NCBI RefSeq assembly: GCF_028598805.1
Contig: NZ_JAQRFI010000016.1
Location: forward strand, 26,372-90,371
DNA length: 64,000 bases
Direction of reading: 5' to 3'
Source of the DNA: Xenorhabdus yunnanensis
Lineage (GTDB): Bacteria > Pseudomonadota > Gammaproteobacteria > Enterobacterales > Enterobacteriaceae
This document shows positions 46,178 through 56,795 of this stretch, one piece after another. The notes beneath the pieces were generated by a model. The model did no database searches, had not been told where the DNA came from, and saw only the letters and a program-made list of their open reading frames with translations. Both the position numbers and the translations under genes were made by a program. The first letter of the stretch is position 1, and each line of letters begins with the position of its first letter.

Positions 46178-47311
46178 ATGTTTAAAAACAATAAATGGCA
46201 TGATATGAGAAAAATGGATAATCTGGAGTTTAGAATATTACAACTTCTCAGGAAAAATCCTTTTCTCGCCCAAAAAGAAATTGCTGATATTATTGGCGTT
46301 AGTCGTTCAAGCGTCGCAGGATATATCCTTAACCTACAAAAAAAAGGGCATATAAAAGGAAAAGGATACATTTTTTCCAGTGGAAATTATGCCGTAACGG
46401 TGGGTGCTTCCAACATGGATATTACCAGCTTCGCTTCGACTGAATTATTAAAGAAAGATTCCAACCCAGGGAAAACAAAATATACGCTAGGTGGTGTTGC
46501 CCGAAATGTGGCGCATAACATTGCCGCGTTAAAGAATGACAGTTATTTAATTTCTGTTTTTGGTGATGATTCATATGGAAAAAGACTGTTTAGAGAAACC
46601 AGGTTAGCCGGTGTTGATCTTAGCCATTCTCATAAACTAAATGATGAAAGAACTTCAATTTATCATTCAATAGTTGATAGTCATGGTGAACCGCACACAT
46701 CCGTGAGTGATATGGATATTTTGAAAAAACTCACTCCTGAGTTGCTAAATAAATCTAAAGCTCTCATTGAGCGAGCGGGAATACTGAGTATCGACTGCAA
46801 TTTGAAAGAAGATGCTCTGGAATGGTTATTTAAAAACTCAGGTAATGTGCCCATATTTGTTAATCCTGTCTCGTCATATAAGGCGGGCATAGTATGTAAC
46901 TGGCTATCATATATTCATACGATTAGACCCAATCGGCTGGAAGCAGAAAAAATCAGTGGCATTAAAATTAACTCAATAAAAGAGGCTAAGTTGGTAACAT
47001 CATGGTTTCATGAACAAGGAGTACAGCGGGTAGTTTTAAGCATGGGGGCTGACGGTGTTTACTACAGTGAGCTGGATTATGTATCAGGCCACTCTCCGGC
47101 ATTTCCTGTTGATATTGTCAATAACACGGGTTCCGGTGATGCAATGATGGCGGGATTAGTTCATTGCGCGTTAGCAGGTATGGATTTTAAGGAAAGTGTA
47201 TATTTCGCCCAACGCTGTGCTGCACTTGTGCTATCTACTGAATTAACTTATTCACTAACTCTGTCGCCCTTCGATGTTGAAAATTTGCTGGTATTGGATT
47301 CATATCGTTAA
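46178..47311 (+). CDS. PfkB-family sugar kinase with HTH domain, PsuK/YeiC-like
   Basis: 377 residues. Residues about 15-65 (LEFRILQLLRKNPFLAQKEIADIIGVSRSSVAGYILNLQKKG) form a winged HTH. The rest is a PfkB carbohydrate kinase with GGVARNVAHNIAAL near the N-terminus and the catalytic NNTGSGDAMMAG (D-T-G-x-G-D class) near 325. The combination is known in pseudouridine kinases and related enzymes. No pseudouridine glycosidase gene is next to it, so the substrate is uncertain. Intact; a terminator follows. Confidence 0.82.
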   Translation: MFKNNKWHDMRKMDNLEFRILQLLRKNPFLAQKEIADIIGVSRSSVAGYILNLQKKGHIKGKGYIFSSGNYAVTVGASNMDITSFASTELLKKDSNPGKTKYTLGGVARNVAHNIAALKNDSYLISVFGDDSYGKRLFRETRLAGVDLSHSHKLNDERTSIYHSIVDSHGEPHTSVSDMDILKKLTPELLNKSKALIERAGILSIDCNLKEDALEWLFKNSGNVPIFVNPVSSYKAGIVCNWLSYIHTIRPNRLEAEKISGIKINSIKEAKLVTSWFHEQGVQRVVLSMGADGVYYSELDYVSGHSPAFPVDIVNNTGSGDAMMAGLVHCALAGMDFKESVYFAQRCAALVLSTELTYSLTLSPFDVENLLVLDSYR

Positions 47312-47385
47312 TAATAATTGTGAAATAACATGACTCATCCCGCCGACATTATAAAAATAAAAAGATTTTAGAGTATTTGGCTAAA

Positions 47386-47412
47386 GCCGGGCGGAAACCC
47401 GGCAATTTTTTC
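47386..47412 (+). terminator. Intrinsic terminator of the kinase gene
   Basis: GCCGGG, CGGAAA loop, CCCGGC, then AATTTTTT, 75 nt after the kinase stop codon. Confidence 0.85.
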
Positions 47413-47519
47413 AATGTTTCCTGTATAATAAGTATTATTCACTAATTGAAAAGACAGGAAGGGTTTATGTTCGATGAAATGAAATATATCCATTAATGCG
47501 GAGGTAATGGACAACGAAC

Positions 47520-48257
47520 CTAAAACTGACAAATAAGTCCGGTATGAACACAATTCTGCAAATAAATATCCCAAAAACCTTGAGGATAACGTTCTAAGTC
47601 GCTTTCTAGGACGGTTGGTTTTTGCCAGCTAAAATGATCGAATCCTGCTTTTTTAAGCGCTTTTTCATAGCTCTCACGACTCCAACGGTAAAACGTGAAA
47701 GGGCTTGGGGGGGTTGACAGAAATTTTGCCTGGTGACGGAAGCCATTTTTCCAGGGTTCTTCGCTCAAAATCTTAAAACCATAATTCTCACAGTTTCCGC
47801 TTCCTAACCGATAATCAGGTGATGCCATATAAGCAATCAATTTGCCGGAAGGTTTCAAATGCTCAGCGGCTGCTTGAAACATCGTTTCCAGTTCTTCTGT
47901 GGATTCTGCATAGTGGAATAAAAAAGCGGCGATGATGATATCAAATTTTTCATCTAATTTCATTTCACATACATTTTGTACATGGAATTCAATATTATCA
48001 CCATACAGTTTTGACTTGATTTTAGCGAGTTTAATCATTTTTTCAGAGATATCGACACCAACCACTTTTGAAGCCCCACGGCGCTGCAATTCCCGCCCAA
48101 AATAACCATATCCGCAAGCTAGATCCAGAACTGACTTTCCTTGTATCTCACCGACCATGTTGAGTATATCCCGAAGCTCAGATTGTCGCTGGGCTACCGT
48201 ATTGGAAAACTGTTCGTAATGTTCTCCAATTGAATCATAGCTTGCTTGCTCTTCCAT
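47520..48257 (-). CDS. Class I SAM-dependent methyltransferase
   Basis: 245 residues from MEEQASYDSIGEHYEQFSN. The start at 48257 is preferred because CAGGAGTC precedes it and a longer reading to 48317 adds only a poorly supported hydrophobic leader. Motif I is SVLDLACGYGYFGREL, motif II VVGVDIS, then FDIIIAAFLFHYAES and HLKPSGKLIAYM. The opening resembles toxoflavin-synthase-like methyltransferases, but the substrate is unknown. Single gene, facing the kinase gene. Confidence 0.83.
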   Translation of the reverse strand: MEEQASYDSIGEHYEQFSNTVAQRQSELRDILNMVGEIQGKSVLDLACGYGYFGRELQRRGASKVVGVDISEKMIKLAKIKSKLYGDNIEFHVQNVCEMKLDEKFDIIIAAFLFHYAESTEELETMFQAAAEHLKPSGKLIAYMASPDYRLGSGNCENYGFKILSEEPWKNGFRHQAKFLSTPPSPFTFYRWSRESYEKALKKAGFDHFSWQKPTVLESDLERYPQGFWDIYLQNCVHTGLICQF

Positions 48258-48543
48258 TATTATGACTCCTGATAAAAAATAGAATAAGGGTACTATTTTA
48301 TAAAGATAAAGTATCATGAAATAATTAGATATAATTATTTTTGTAACGTGATTAATTTTACACGATAAACAATCTGGTTGAATTAAATCAAAAATAATCA
48401 GATGTTGCTATATTCAAGAGCATTGCCCAATTTTAAGCAGAGAGTCACCTGTCTGTGATGAAAACTGAGTATATTTTGCGCCACCATGAACTATTCGGCA
48501 CACCATTTGTTTACCCAGCCGTCAGGCTACCCAGCAAAGCACA

Positions 48544-48735
48544 GTGATCAGGAAGTTATTTGGCAACAAGCGGAACAATAGAACACAGTTAGCCCTTCAT
48601 GTGTATGATCGGCTGATTAAGTGCTTATATCTGCTCGACTTATTGGCCCTTTTTCACATCCGTTTCATCACAACCGATGGTTGGGGCAGTTATGCCAGAG
48701 AAATGGAGCCAGGAAATAGTGCGAAATACACATGA
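48544..48735 (+). pseudogene. IS1-family transposase fragment
   Basis: A degenerate frame containing LLALFHIRFITTDGWGSYAREM, which aligns with LLALLTPFNIGMITSDDWGSYGREV of IS1 InsB, including the catalytic-region Asp and Trp-Gly-Ser. The flanks are too eroded to place IS ends. A relic left of the IS110 insertion. Confidence 0.6.
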
Positions 48736-48942
48736 GACAGTCAAATTAGTTCCAGTCTTACCGCCGCCGGAAAGGCGCCAAAGTTAATCATCGGAGCGAT
48801 GATGCGCAAGCTCATCCACGTTGCGTTTGGGGTTCTTAAAACAGAGAAAAGCTTTGATCAAAGCTTACATTGTGTTTGACAGAAAACACAGTATCTGTCT
48901 TAAACGATATTTTTATGAGGTGATGTGATGATACGATTCATT

Positions 48943-50040
<1,098 letters not shown>

Positions 50041-50056
50041 TATATTTAAGATACAA

Positions 50057-50982
50057 GGCTGGACAGCTCAGATGATTGCACAGGCCTTGCGTATTCATGA
50101 AAGTACGGTCAGCCGTCACCTAAAAGATTTCATCGCTCAGGAAAAGCTCACTCCAGCCAATGGCGGCTCTGAAAGCCATCTCTCAGCCGAACAAATCGTC
50201 GACCTGATTGATTATTTGACGGCAAATTTGATGCACACTACCGCTCAAATTGTGGCCTGTGTCCGATCACGTTGGCAGGTGTCTTTCAGCGTGGGCGGAA
50301 TGACGAAATAGCTTCACTGCCAGGGTTTCCGCTACAAAAACCAAAGGGAGTTCCTCATAAATTCGATGCGGATAAACAGCAACAATTTATTGATGATTAC
50401 CAGTCGCTGAAAAACAGAGCGGGTCAGAATGAACCGATCCTATTTATTGATGCGGTGCATCCTTCACAGTCCACAAAGCTCAGTTATGGCTGGATGAAAG
50501 CAGGAAAAAATCAGGTAAAAGTGGTCGAAACCACCGGCAGTCGTACCCGTCTCAATATTCTGGGGGTCCTCAATTTACAACGGATTGAAGACACTGTTAT
50601 CCGTGAATATCCGAGCATTAATGCTAAAAACATCGCGTATTTCTTCGGGGAGATCCGGGAAACTTACCCGCTTTCGCAAAAAATCCATATTATCCTGGAT
50701 GGTGCGGGTTACCACCGGGCAGAACTGGTGAAAGAGATTGCGTATGTCCTTAATATTGAATTGCATTACCTACCACCTTACAGCCCAAACCTCAATCCGA
50801 CAGAGCGATTGTGGAAGTATATGAATGAGCAAGTACGTAATAATGTTTATTTTCCGAATGCGAAGACGTTCCGTGAAACCCTTCGTCACTTTTTTCATGT
50901 CACTTTGCCAGAAAAAGCGAAAGAACTTACGACTCGACTGACTGACAATTTTCAGATTTTAAAACCTCCATCTTCAAGTTAA
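50057..50982 (+). pseudogene. IS630-family transposase, truncated and broken
   Basis: The frame begins within GWTAQMIAQALRIHESTVSRHLKDF, the HTH; the true 5' end is missing. TAG at 50309-50311 stands where GGMTKWLH is expected (Trp), and an A-run at about 50336-50340 has lost one base before KPKGVPHKF. The remainder (EPILFIDAVHPSQ, IHIILDGAGYHRAEL, LHYLPPYSPNLNPTERLWKYM) is the intact DDE domain. The 3' end lies in an immunity gene, near 50985. Confidence 0.88.
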
Positions 50983-50984
50983 TT

Positions 50985-51277
50985 GCGTATAAACAAAGAT
51001 CGCCGAAACCACTTCTGGCAATAACATGGTAAGAATCCATGGATTCGAATGGAGTATCTTCCAGCCAGATATCAACGATATCTTCATAGTCATCAGGGTT
51101 TACAATGCTAAATAATCCATCTCTATAACTGTTCCAACCTTCGTATTTCCAATAATATAATAATTGCCCAGGCAGTTTTCCCAGCCATTTATCCATAGCT
51201 TCGTCAGGTACTACTCTGTGTTGAGTAGCCTCTCCCATATCTTCAATGAAAAGCTCAAAATCTTCATCCCGCATCAC
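50985..51277 (-). pseudogene. Tdi1-type immunity gene, cut by IS630
   Basis: The first about 97 codons are almost identical in protein to the neighbour at 51374-52009 (DKWLGKLPGQLLYYWKYEGWNSYRDGLFSIVNPDDYEDIVDIWLEDTPFESMDSYHVIARSGFG). Similarity ends after GFGDLCLY, where IS630 sequence begins. The GAD-like first part remains; the DUF1851 part is lost. A second immunity allele suggests a former array of effector-immunity pairs. Confidence 0.82.
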
Positions 51278-51373
51278 TTTTTCCCCTTACCTCGACATAA
51301 TTCAAATATAAGAAAAAAGTGGCTATTTATACAACCACTTTAATCAATAGATAAATATCAAAGAAATAGAAAG

Positions 51374-52009
51374 TTAAATTTCGAAAATATCAGGGTCAGA
51401 AAATTGTCGTAAGATATCAAGGTGAATATGCATATCTAATTTACTGACATTTTCAAGTTTTATTTCGCCACCTAAAATAATGGCAGGTTCAAAACCAAAT
51501 ATTTCGTGCTCACCTAATAGGCCGTATTTTTCTACAGCTTTGGCAAAGATACCTGTTTTTGTGCCGCCTTTTAAATCAATATCGTCGATTGATTTTACAG
51601 CAAAAAAAGAAGATATATCGTGATCTAATTCTTTCTTTTCTTTTTTATAAGCTCTTTTAGGAGAATAAAAAAAGGTATTAAAAACACAATCAAGTGTTAA
51701 GTTAATTCCGGTTTGTTCGCCGCAGAGGTATAGTTTACCAAAACCACTTCTGGCGATGACGTGGTAAGAATCCATAGATTCAAATGGGGTATCTTCTAAC
51801 CACATATCAACAATATCTTCATAATCGTCGGGATTGACAATGCTAAACATACCGTCTTGATAACTATTCCAGCCTTCATGTTTCCAATAATATAATAATT
51901 GCCCAGGCAGTTTTCCCAGCCATTTATCTATAGAGTCAGATGCTACAGGCTTATGTTGGGTTGCTTCACCCAAATCATCAATGAAACACTCAAAAAATTC
52001 GTCTCGCAT
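51374..52009 (-). CDS. T6SS immunity protein, GAD-like/Tdi1 (DUF1851) type
   Basis: 211 residues. N-terminal GAD-like domain (DKWLGKLPGQLLYYWKHEGWNSYQDGMFSIVNPDDYEDIVDMWLEDTP) and C-terminal T6SS_Tdi1 domain (FGFEPAIILGGEIKLENVSKLDMHIHLDILRQFSDPDIFEI). Proteins of this type bind and block Ntox15/Tde1 DNase toxins in Agrobacterium. Its ATG overlaps the natural stop of the Ntox15 toxin gene (TAATG at 52011-52007), which is the usual coupling of toxin and antidote. Intact, although the toxin is broken. Confidence 0.88.
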   Translation of the reverse strand: MRDEFFECFIDDLGEATQHKPVASDSIDKWLGKLPGQLLYYWKHEGWNSYQDGMFSIVNPDDYEDIVDMWLEDTPFESMDSYHVIARSGFGKLYLCGEQTGINLTLDCVFNTFFYSPKRAYKKEKKELDHDISSFFAVKSIDDIDLKGGTKTGIFAKAVEKYGLLGEHEIFGFEPAIILGGEIKLENVSKLDMHIHLDILRQFSDPDIFEI

Positions 52010-53348
52010 TATTTTTTCCCTTTACCCCGACATAACTCTAATTGAACGTTCATTTTAGCGTCACCTAACCCACTGTCAATTGCCTCTTTAGCAGCATTAT
52101 CTAGCGATTTTATTCATTTTCCTCTCCAACTACCTCCTATGGCACTGTTAATTCCGGTATCACCCATCTTCTTAGGTGAATATTGACCATAACCACCTGC
52201 GACCATATCTGGTTCGTGCAGTGCGGCCAATCCATCGAATATTTCGTCTGCTTTTTTTTGTGATATTATTTTAGCTTCTTTTACTGAGGTTCCTTTTTTT
52301 ATCTGGCTGTTAAATATATTTATTTTTATTTCACCTTTCGCACTGTCTCTAAAGTCTTCCTGTGCTTTCCCTGCCAAACTATTCCGTTTATTTTTCTTAT
52401 AAGCATCCCTGGCAATTTTAAACTCATCAGGTGACATATTATTAATGGCATCTTGCTGCCTACGGAGCTGAGCTGCATACTCTTTCAAAAACGCCTGCCG
52501 TTCTTTCTCCGTTTTTAACTTCTTATATCGTTTACTGTTATAAGGTGAAAAACACGGCACTTTAGTCTTTTTAACCCCTTTTACCTTACCACCCTTTTTA
52601 GGTGGTTCCTTCGGCTTTCCTGCATCTTCAATCGGTTTGTCATTTTTGGCATCGGCTTTCCTGCATCTTCAATCGGTTTGTCATTTTTGGCATCGGCTTT
52701 GGATGCATTCTGCTCAATTTTTTTTCCCGCTTTGGTAGTTGCCTTTGCTTCTCCCTTGGCGGTGATTTTGGAAATCACCTTAGCTCCACCTTTAACTGCA
52801 CCCTTAATTGCGCCTTTAGGGTTAAAGTCAGCAATGAAATCCCCAAATTCTTCTGCCGACCCCTCCATTGTATACCGCTCCCAATTGGTGTTACTCGCGT
52901 TTTCTCTGACAGCGTTGGCGGCATCACGTAGCTGCTTCGAATCCGCCTCATTACCCCAGGCACCCTGCATCATTGCTGAGTGTTCCATTTCTGACGCAGC
53001 GGCATATTGAATACCTTTCCATGCGAGTTCTCCAACATCCATGGCAGTATTTCCCAGATTTTTTGCGATACCTGTTCCCACGCCTACCGCTGCGTTACCC
53101 ACAGCTTTTCCGGCATCTACCACAGCATTGCCTACCTTAGCTAGACCATTCAAAAACCCGCCTTCATCTTGGGTATTCGGCTTGATAACGGGATTAGCTT
53201 CTTTAGGCACCTCAGTCGATTTCGGCGGTTGCCCGGTAATTTCCCCTAACGTATTCCCCTCACCGGTCGGGGCATCGTCATGCGCCCGTTTTTTCCATAA
53301 TGGGTCATCACTCGCCGATTTAGGCGGGATTTTTTTGATTTTAGCCAT
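52009..53348 (-). pseudogene. T6SS effector with Ntox15 (Tde1-like) DNase domain, broken
   Basis: The N-terminal part (52581-53348) is a loading region rich in small residues (NAVVDAGKAVGNAAVGVGTGIAKNLG). A 41-bp tandem duplication at 52611-52692 shifts the frame; without one copy the protein continues GKPKEPPKKGGKVKGVKKTKVPCFSPYN, entering the Ntox15 domain with CFSPYNSKRYKKL and HEPDMVAGGYG (the H-x-x-D type catalytic motif). A TGA at 52114-52116 then stops the domain early, while the same frame continues with IKSLDNAAKEAIDSGLGDAKMNVQLELCRGKGKK to TAA at 52009-52011. Two lesions make the toxin inactive in the present sequence. The PAAR-like gene precedes it. Confidence 0.86.
52611..52692. 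repeat. 41-bp tandem duplication inside the effector gene
   Basis: Two exact copies of a 41-bp unit (52611-52651 and 52652-52692), followed by an 8-bp partial third start TCGGCTTT at 52693-52700. Unit length is not a multiple of three, so the copy number decides the reading frame. Confidence 0.97.
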
Positions 53349-53352
53349 ATCC

Positions 53353-53715
53353 TTATGCCCCGTTCATCCAGAATTTGTCACCGTGGCGCAGTATCAATTT
53401 ATTACCGGCACGCACGCTTTTCGAATGCTCATCTGTCTTGGGATGGCATTTGCCGCCCACCGTACCGCTTTTGACGCCATTCGCTACACCGGGTTGATCG
53501 CCCAACGTCTGAGGAACGAATGATTGTGCAAAAACCACCACAGGCTTGCCATTGGTGCGCACGGATTTCACTATCGCATCACTGTCGGCCAGTTTGGCAA
53601 TCACGGGGTAAGGAACAGGGGGTGTGGATGCGCCAATCGGGGTTTTACAGACATCCGGCAAAATACTGATGACCATCCACTGGGTGCCTGTCCGGGCAAC
53701 GTAGTTATCAGCCAT
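53353..53715 (-). CDS. PAAR-like protein (DUF4150)
   Basis: 120 residues from MADNYVARTGTQWMVISILPDVCKTPIG. The motifs CKTPIGASTPPVPYPVIA, TLGDQPGVANGVKSGTVGGKCHP and NKLILRHGDKFWMNG are those of PAAR-like DUF4150 proteins, which cap the VgrG spike and attach effectors. It sits between the DUF2169 adaptor and the effector N-terminus. Intact, four bases before the effector start. Confidence 0.9.
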   Translation of the reverse strand: MADNYVARTGTQWMVISILPDVCKTPIGASTPPVPYPVIAKLADSDAIVKSVRTNGKPVVVFAQSFVPQTLGDQPGVANGVKSGTVGGKCHPKTDEHSKSVRAGNKLILRHGDKFWMNGA

Positions 53716-54942
53716 AAATAAGTATCTCCCTTTCGTCTTTGTCATCAGGTGACGCCATTCTTATCAGCGGTGCATCCGGGTCCATTTCAAAACGGGCTTC
53801 CATCACCCGGAGAGGCGATGCGGCTTCAATGTGGTAACGGTAAGTCATGGAAAGTGTGAGCGTTTCGCTGTCGATAATGAGGGTATCGGCGTACATCCGT
53901 TCCGGGATCATTTCACCACTGAGCATTCTCAACAGGATAAGCGGCCGGTGCCCCAGTAACTGCACATGTAATTCACCGTCACGGGTCAGGTTGAACAGGC
54001 TGATACGGATATCAGGGTCGGGAAAGTCAATTTGCTGGTCGTCCGGCGCGTTATTCCAGTAACGAAAACTAAAATTATCGGGGAGATAAGGATGGCGCTC
54101 TTTCAGCCATTGTTCATCATAGGTGCCTGCCAGTATGCGGCGGGGCAGCCAGGCACGCCCTATAATACCCAGTCCCGCAGGATGACAGATCTTTTCCGTG
54201 ATGGACGGCGGTGAATTCAGCCACTGTGTAAAGTGGTCTGCCGTTACCGGGGCATCAGGGTGTTCAATGCGCGGTGCCGGGTAGTGGGCAAGATCTTTTG
54301 CCTTCGCATACCACGGGGTGATAAAGCCCGTCCCCAGCGGATTGTATTCCCATGTTGCATGGGCAATGGGGGCATTGTCTTTTTCCGGGTGTTGTTCCCG
54401 CTGGGTGTCGGTCAGGCGGGTTTCTTCGGGCACGGAGGCAGCCGCGTCATCCTTTTCATACACTTTGCATTCCCCGCCAAAGGCATCGCGGTAATCCACC
54501 GCTAACGTCGTGAATTTTTGGGGCGGTGTCAGTTGCCATTCGCCTTGTGATGTACGCTGAAACTCGCGTTCTCCCCAGACATGCAGGGTTTTATCGATCA
54601 GTGCTTGTCCGTCATGCGTGGTGACCTGTAACCGGACAGGTATTTTTTCACAGGCTTCCCCCCTGGCGCATAGGCGACACCATTGACAATCACATCACAT
54701 TTGAATTTCAGCGGTGCCAAATCACTTTCCTGCAAAACCGATGACTGGTTCATTTCGCCGGAAAAACTATCCTGTACCGTCAGTTCGCCATAAGGGGCTG
54801 CCAGTACAGGCTGATAATGCCCCGAACCAACAGGCTGGAGCTGATAGACGATTTTCATGGCAACAACTTGATATTCCTCGTCTTCGGTATCCAGCATTTT
54901 GTAATTAATGACAGAAAACGGGGTCAGGTTTCTGAATTCCAT
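53708..54942 (-). pseudogene. T6SS adaptor, DUF2169, frameshifted in a G-run
   Basis: The N-terminal half (54598-54942) begins MEFRNLTPFSVINYKMLDTEDEEYQVVAMKIVY and leaves the frame after NGVAYAPGG. A different phase gives EACEKIPVRLQVTTHDGQALIDKTLHVWGEREF and joins the C-terminal half ending at 53708 (DYRDAFGGECKVYE; GLGIIGRAWLPRR). The shift is explained by six instead of seven Gs at 54659-54664. DUF2169 proteins load PAAR-like effectors onto VgrG. Joined length is about 410 residues, the usual size. Confidence 0.88.
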
Positions 54943-54953
54943 CGTTTGGCTCC

Positions 54954-56764
54954 TTAGTTCAGATCAATGTCTTGCGCACTGATTTGGATAGCATCAGCGG
55001 CGTCAAACAGGAATTTGGTGCCCTGGATCGTGACATTGCCGAACTTGTCCATCCGCAGACAGCTGCTGCCACAACGCAGTTCAATCACATCGCCGACCGT
55101 AATGGCTAACGATTCGCCGACCGTGTGCGTATGGGTGATCCCGATGTCCTCTTCCTTGTGCTCGAAAACATTGATGGTCTGGTTTTTCTCAACGGTTTCG
55201 CTGTGGCTGGCCAGCACATGGGTTTCGCGGTTGTTGAGTACTGTGGTTTTCATGTCTTTTTGCGCATGAATAAACACTTCTTCGCTGCCTTTCGCATCCT
55301 CAAAGCGCAGTTCGTTGAAGCCTTCTCCTTTATGGGTTTTGGTTTTAAAGGTGGTACGGGTCTTTGCGGCGGGTAAATCCAGCGGCGGGCGGTTCACTGC
55401 GTTATAGACACTGCCCGTGACTATCGGCCGGTCAATATCGCCGTTAAGGTAAGAAACAATCACTTCCTGCCCGATGCGCGGGATGGCCATAAAGCCAAAA
55501 CCGTTGCCGTTCCAGCCCTGAGCCACCCGAACCCAGCAGGACGCGCTGTCATCGGCTTTGTCGTAGCGGTTCCAGTGGAAATGGACTTTAATTGCGCCGT
55601 CTTTGTTAACGAAGATTTCTTCCCCTTCCGGTCCGACCACGGTGGCACTCTCATCACCATCCGCCAGGGGCTTATAATGAAACGGCGGGCGGTAATCGGC
55701 ATAACCGTCGATAAAACTGAAATTATTGCTGAGCGTGGTGCCCTCGCCGCCATTGTCACCCAATGCCTGTGGGCAGTGCCCCTGATGGCTGATCCCGACA
55801 ATCTGCCAGCAGGTATTGAGCGGGGCATGGGGATGAGCAGCGATGTTGAAAATTTGCCCCGGCATCAGTTTGATGCAGTTACTTTGCCCGTTGCCACTCT
55901 GCATCTGGTTTTTCAGGGCTTCGTGGCGGTACTTAACGAACGGTTTGGCTTCGGCATCCTTCTGAAAACGGCCATAACTTTCGTAAACCGTATACGGCGT
56001 CAATGTGCCAACTGCCTGATAGTCCGGGTTGCTTTCCAGATGGGAGAGCGCGTAAAACGGACGTTCGGGATTGAAATCCTTGTTGATTGTGCGCTGGGGT
56101 GTCATCCCTACCCCCAGACGAACCTGATAAATCGTATCGATCCCGTGCGCCGTTTCCGGTTGTGCGTTGTAACTGAGCGTCAGGTCTGCTGCCATTGGCA
56201 GATGGCTGTCACTGAAAAACAGGGTTTCATCCTCAAACCAGAAGCTGATCCCCTCTTCAGCGGCTAACCGGCAAAAAAAGCATAATCGGATTCCCGCTTC
56301 TGGGTGATGTATTCTCGGCTTTGATGGGCATCTTCCAATTTTGAATCAGCGCGAACATGATGTTTTTTCAGCAACAGCTTCATGATATCCGGCACACTTT
56401 GCCGGTGATAAATATGGCTGTCCTGATTGAGCGTGAGTCGCCAGAGGGACGGGCGCACCGTAAAGGTATACAGGATTTTGTTACCATCAGTGCCGCACCA
56501 GTCAGCATGGGAAATGATCCCGGTGATTTTGCGTTGCTCCAGCACCCCGTGGAAGATTTGCAGTACCGCTTCCTGCATCAACAGCGCGGTTAAATCGATT
56601 TCCAGCTTCGGTATAAAGGGATTGCCGGGCAGAGTCTGAACCAGTGTCAGGTTCAGAGTGAACAGTTCGGAAAGCCCTTCCCGCAGGGTAAAATCGGCCA
56701 CTGCAAATGTACTCTCAGGTAATCCCCCTATCCGACAAACAAAACGTAATCCACTTTTTAGCAT
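54954..56764 (-). pseudogene. vgrG: T6SS spike VgrG, frameshifted in a T-run
   Basis: Start at 56764 (MLKSGLRFVCRIGG) follows AAGGAAAC. The gp27-like N-terminal part reads to ESDYAFFAG and stops at 56264. With eight rather than seven Ts at 56273-56279 the frame continues YAFFCRLAAEEGISFWFEDETLFFSDSHLPMAADLTLSY into the remaining 413 codons: gp5-like OB region (VGPEGEEIFVNKDGAIKVHFHWNRYDK, CWVRVAQGW, IPRIGQEVIVSYLNGDIDRPIVTGSVYN) and the beta-helix tip. Total about 603 residues. Without correction no complete spike is made. Confidence 0.9.
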
Positions 56765-56795
56765 TATTGTTTCCTTAATTTTCGGTTTCATCTCA

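Noticed and set aside
50057..50982. Programmed frameshift in the IS630 transposase
   Set aside because: The A-run could allow it, but an additional in-frame TAG at 50309 and the missing 5' end make decay the simpler view.
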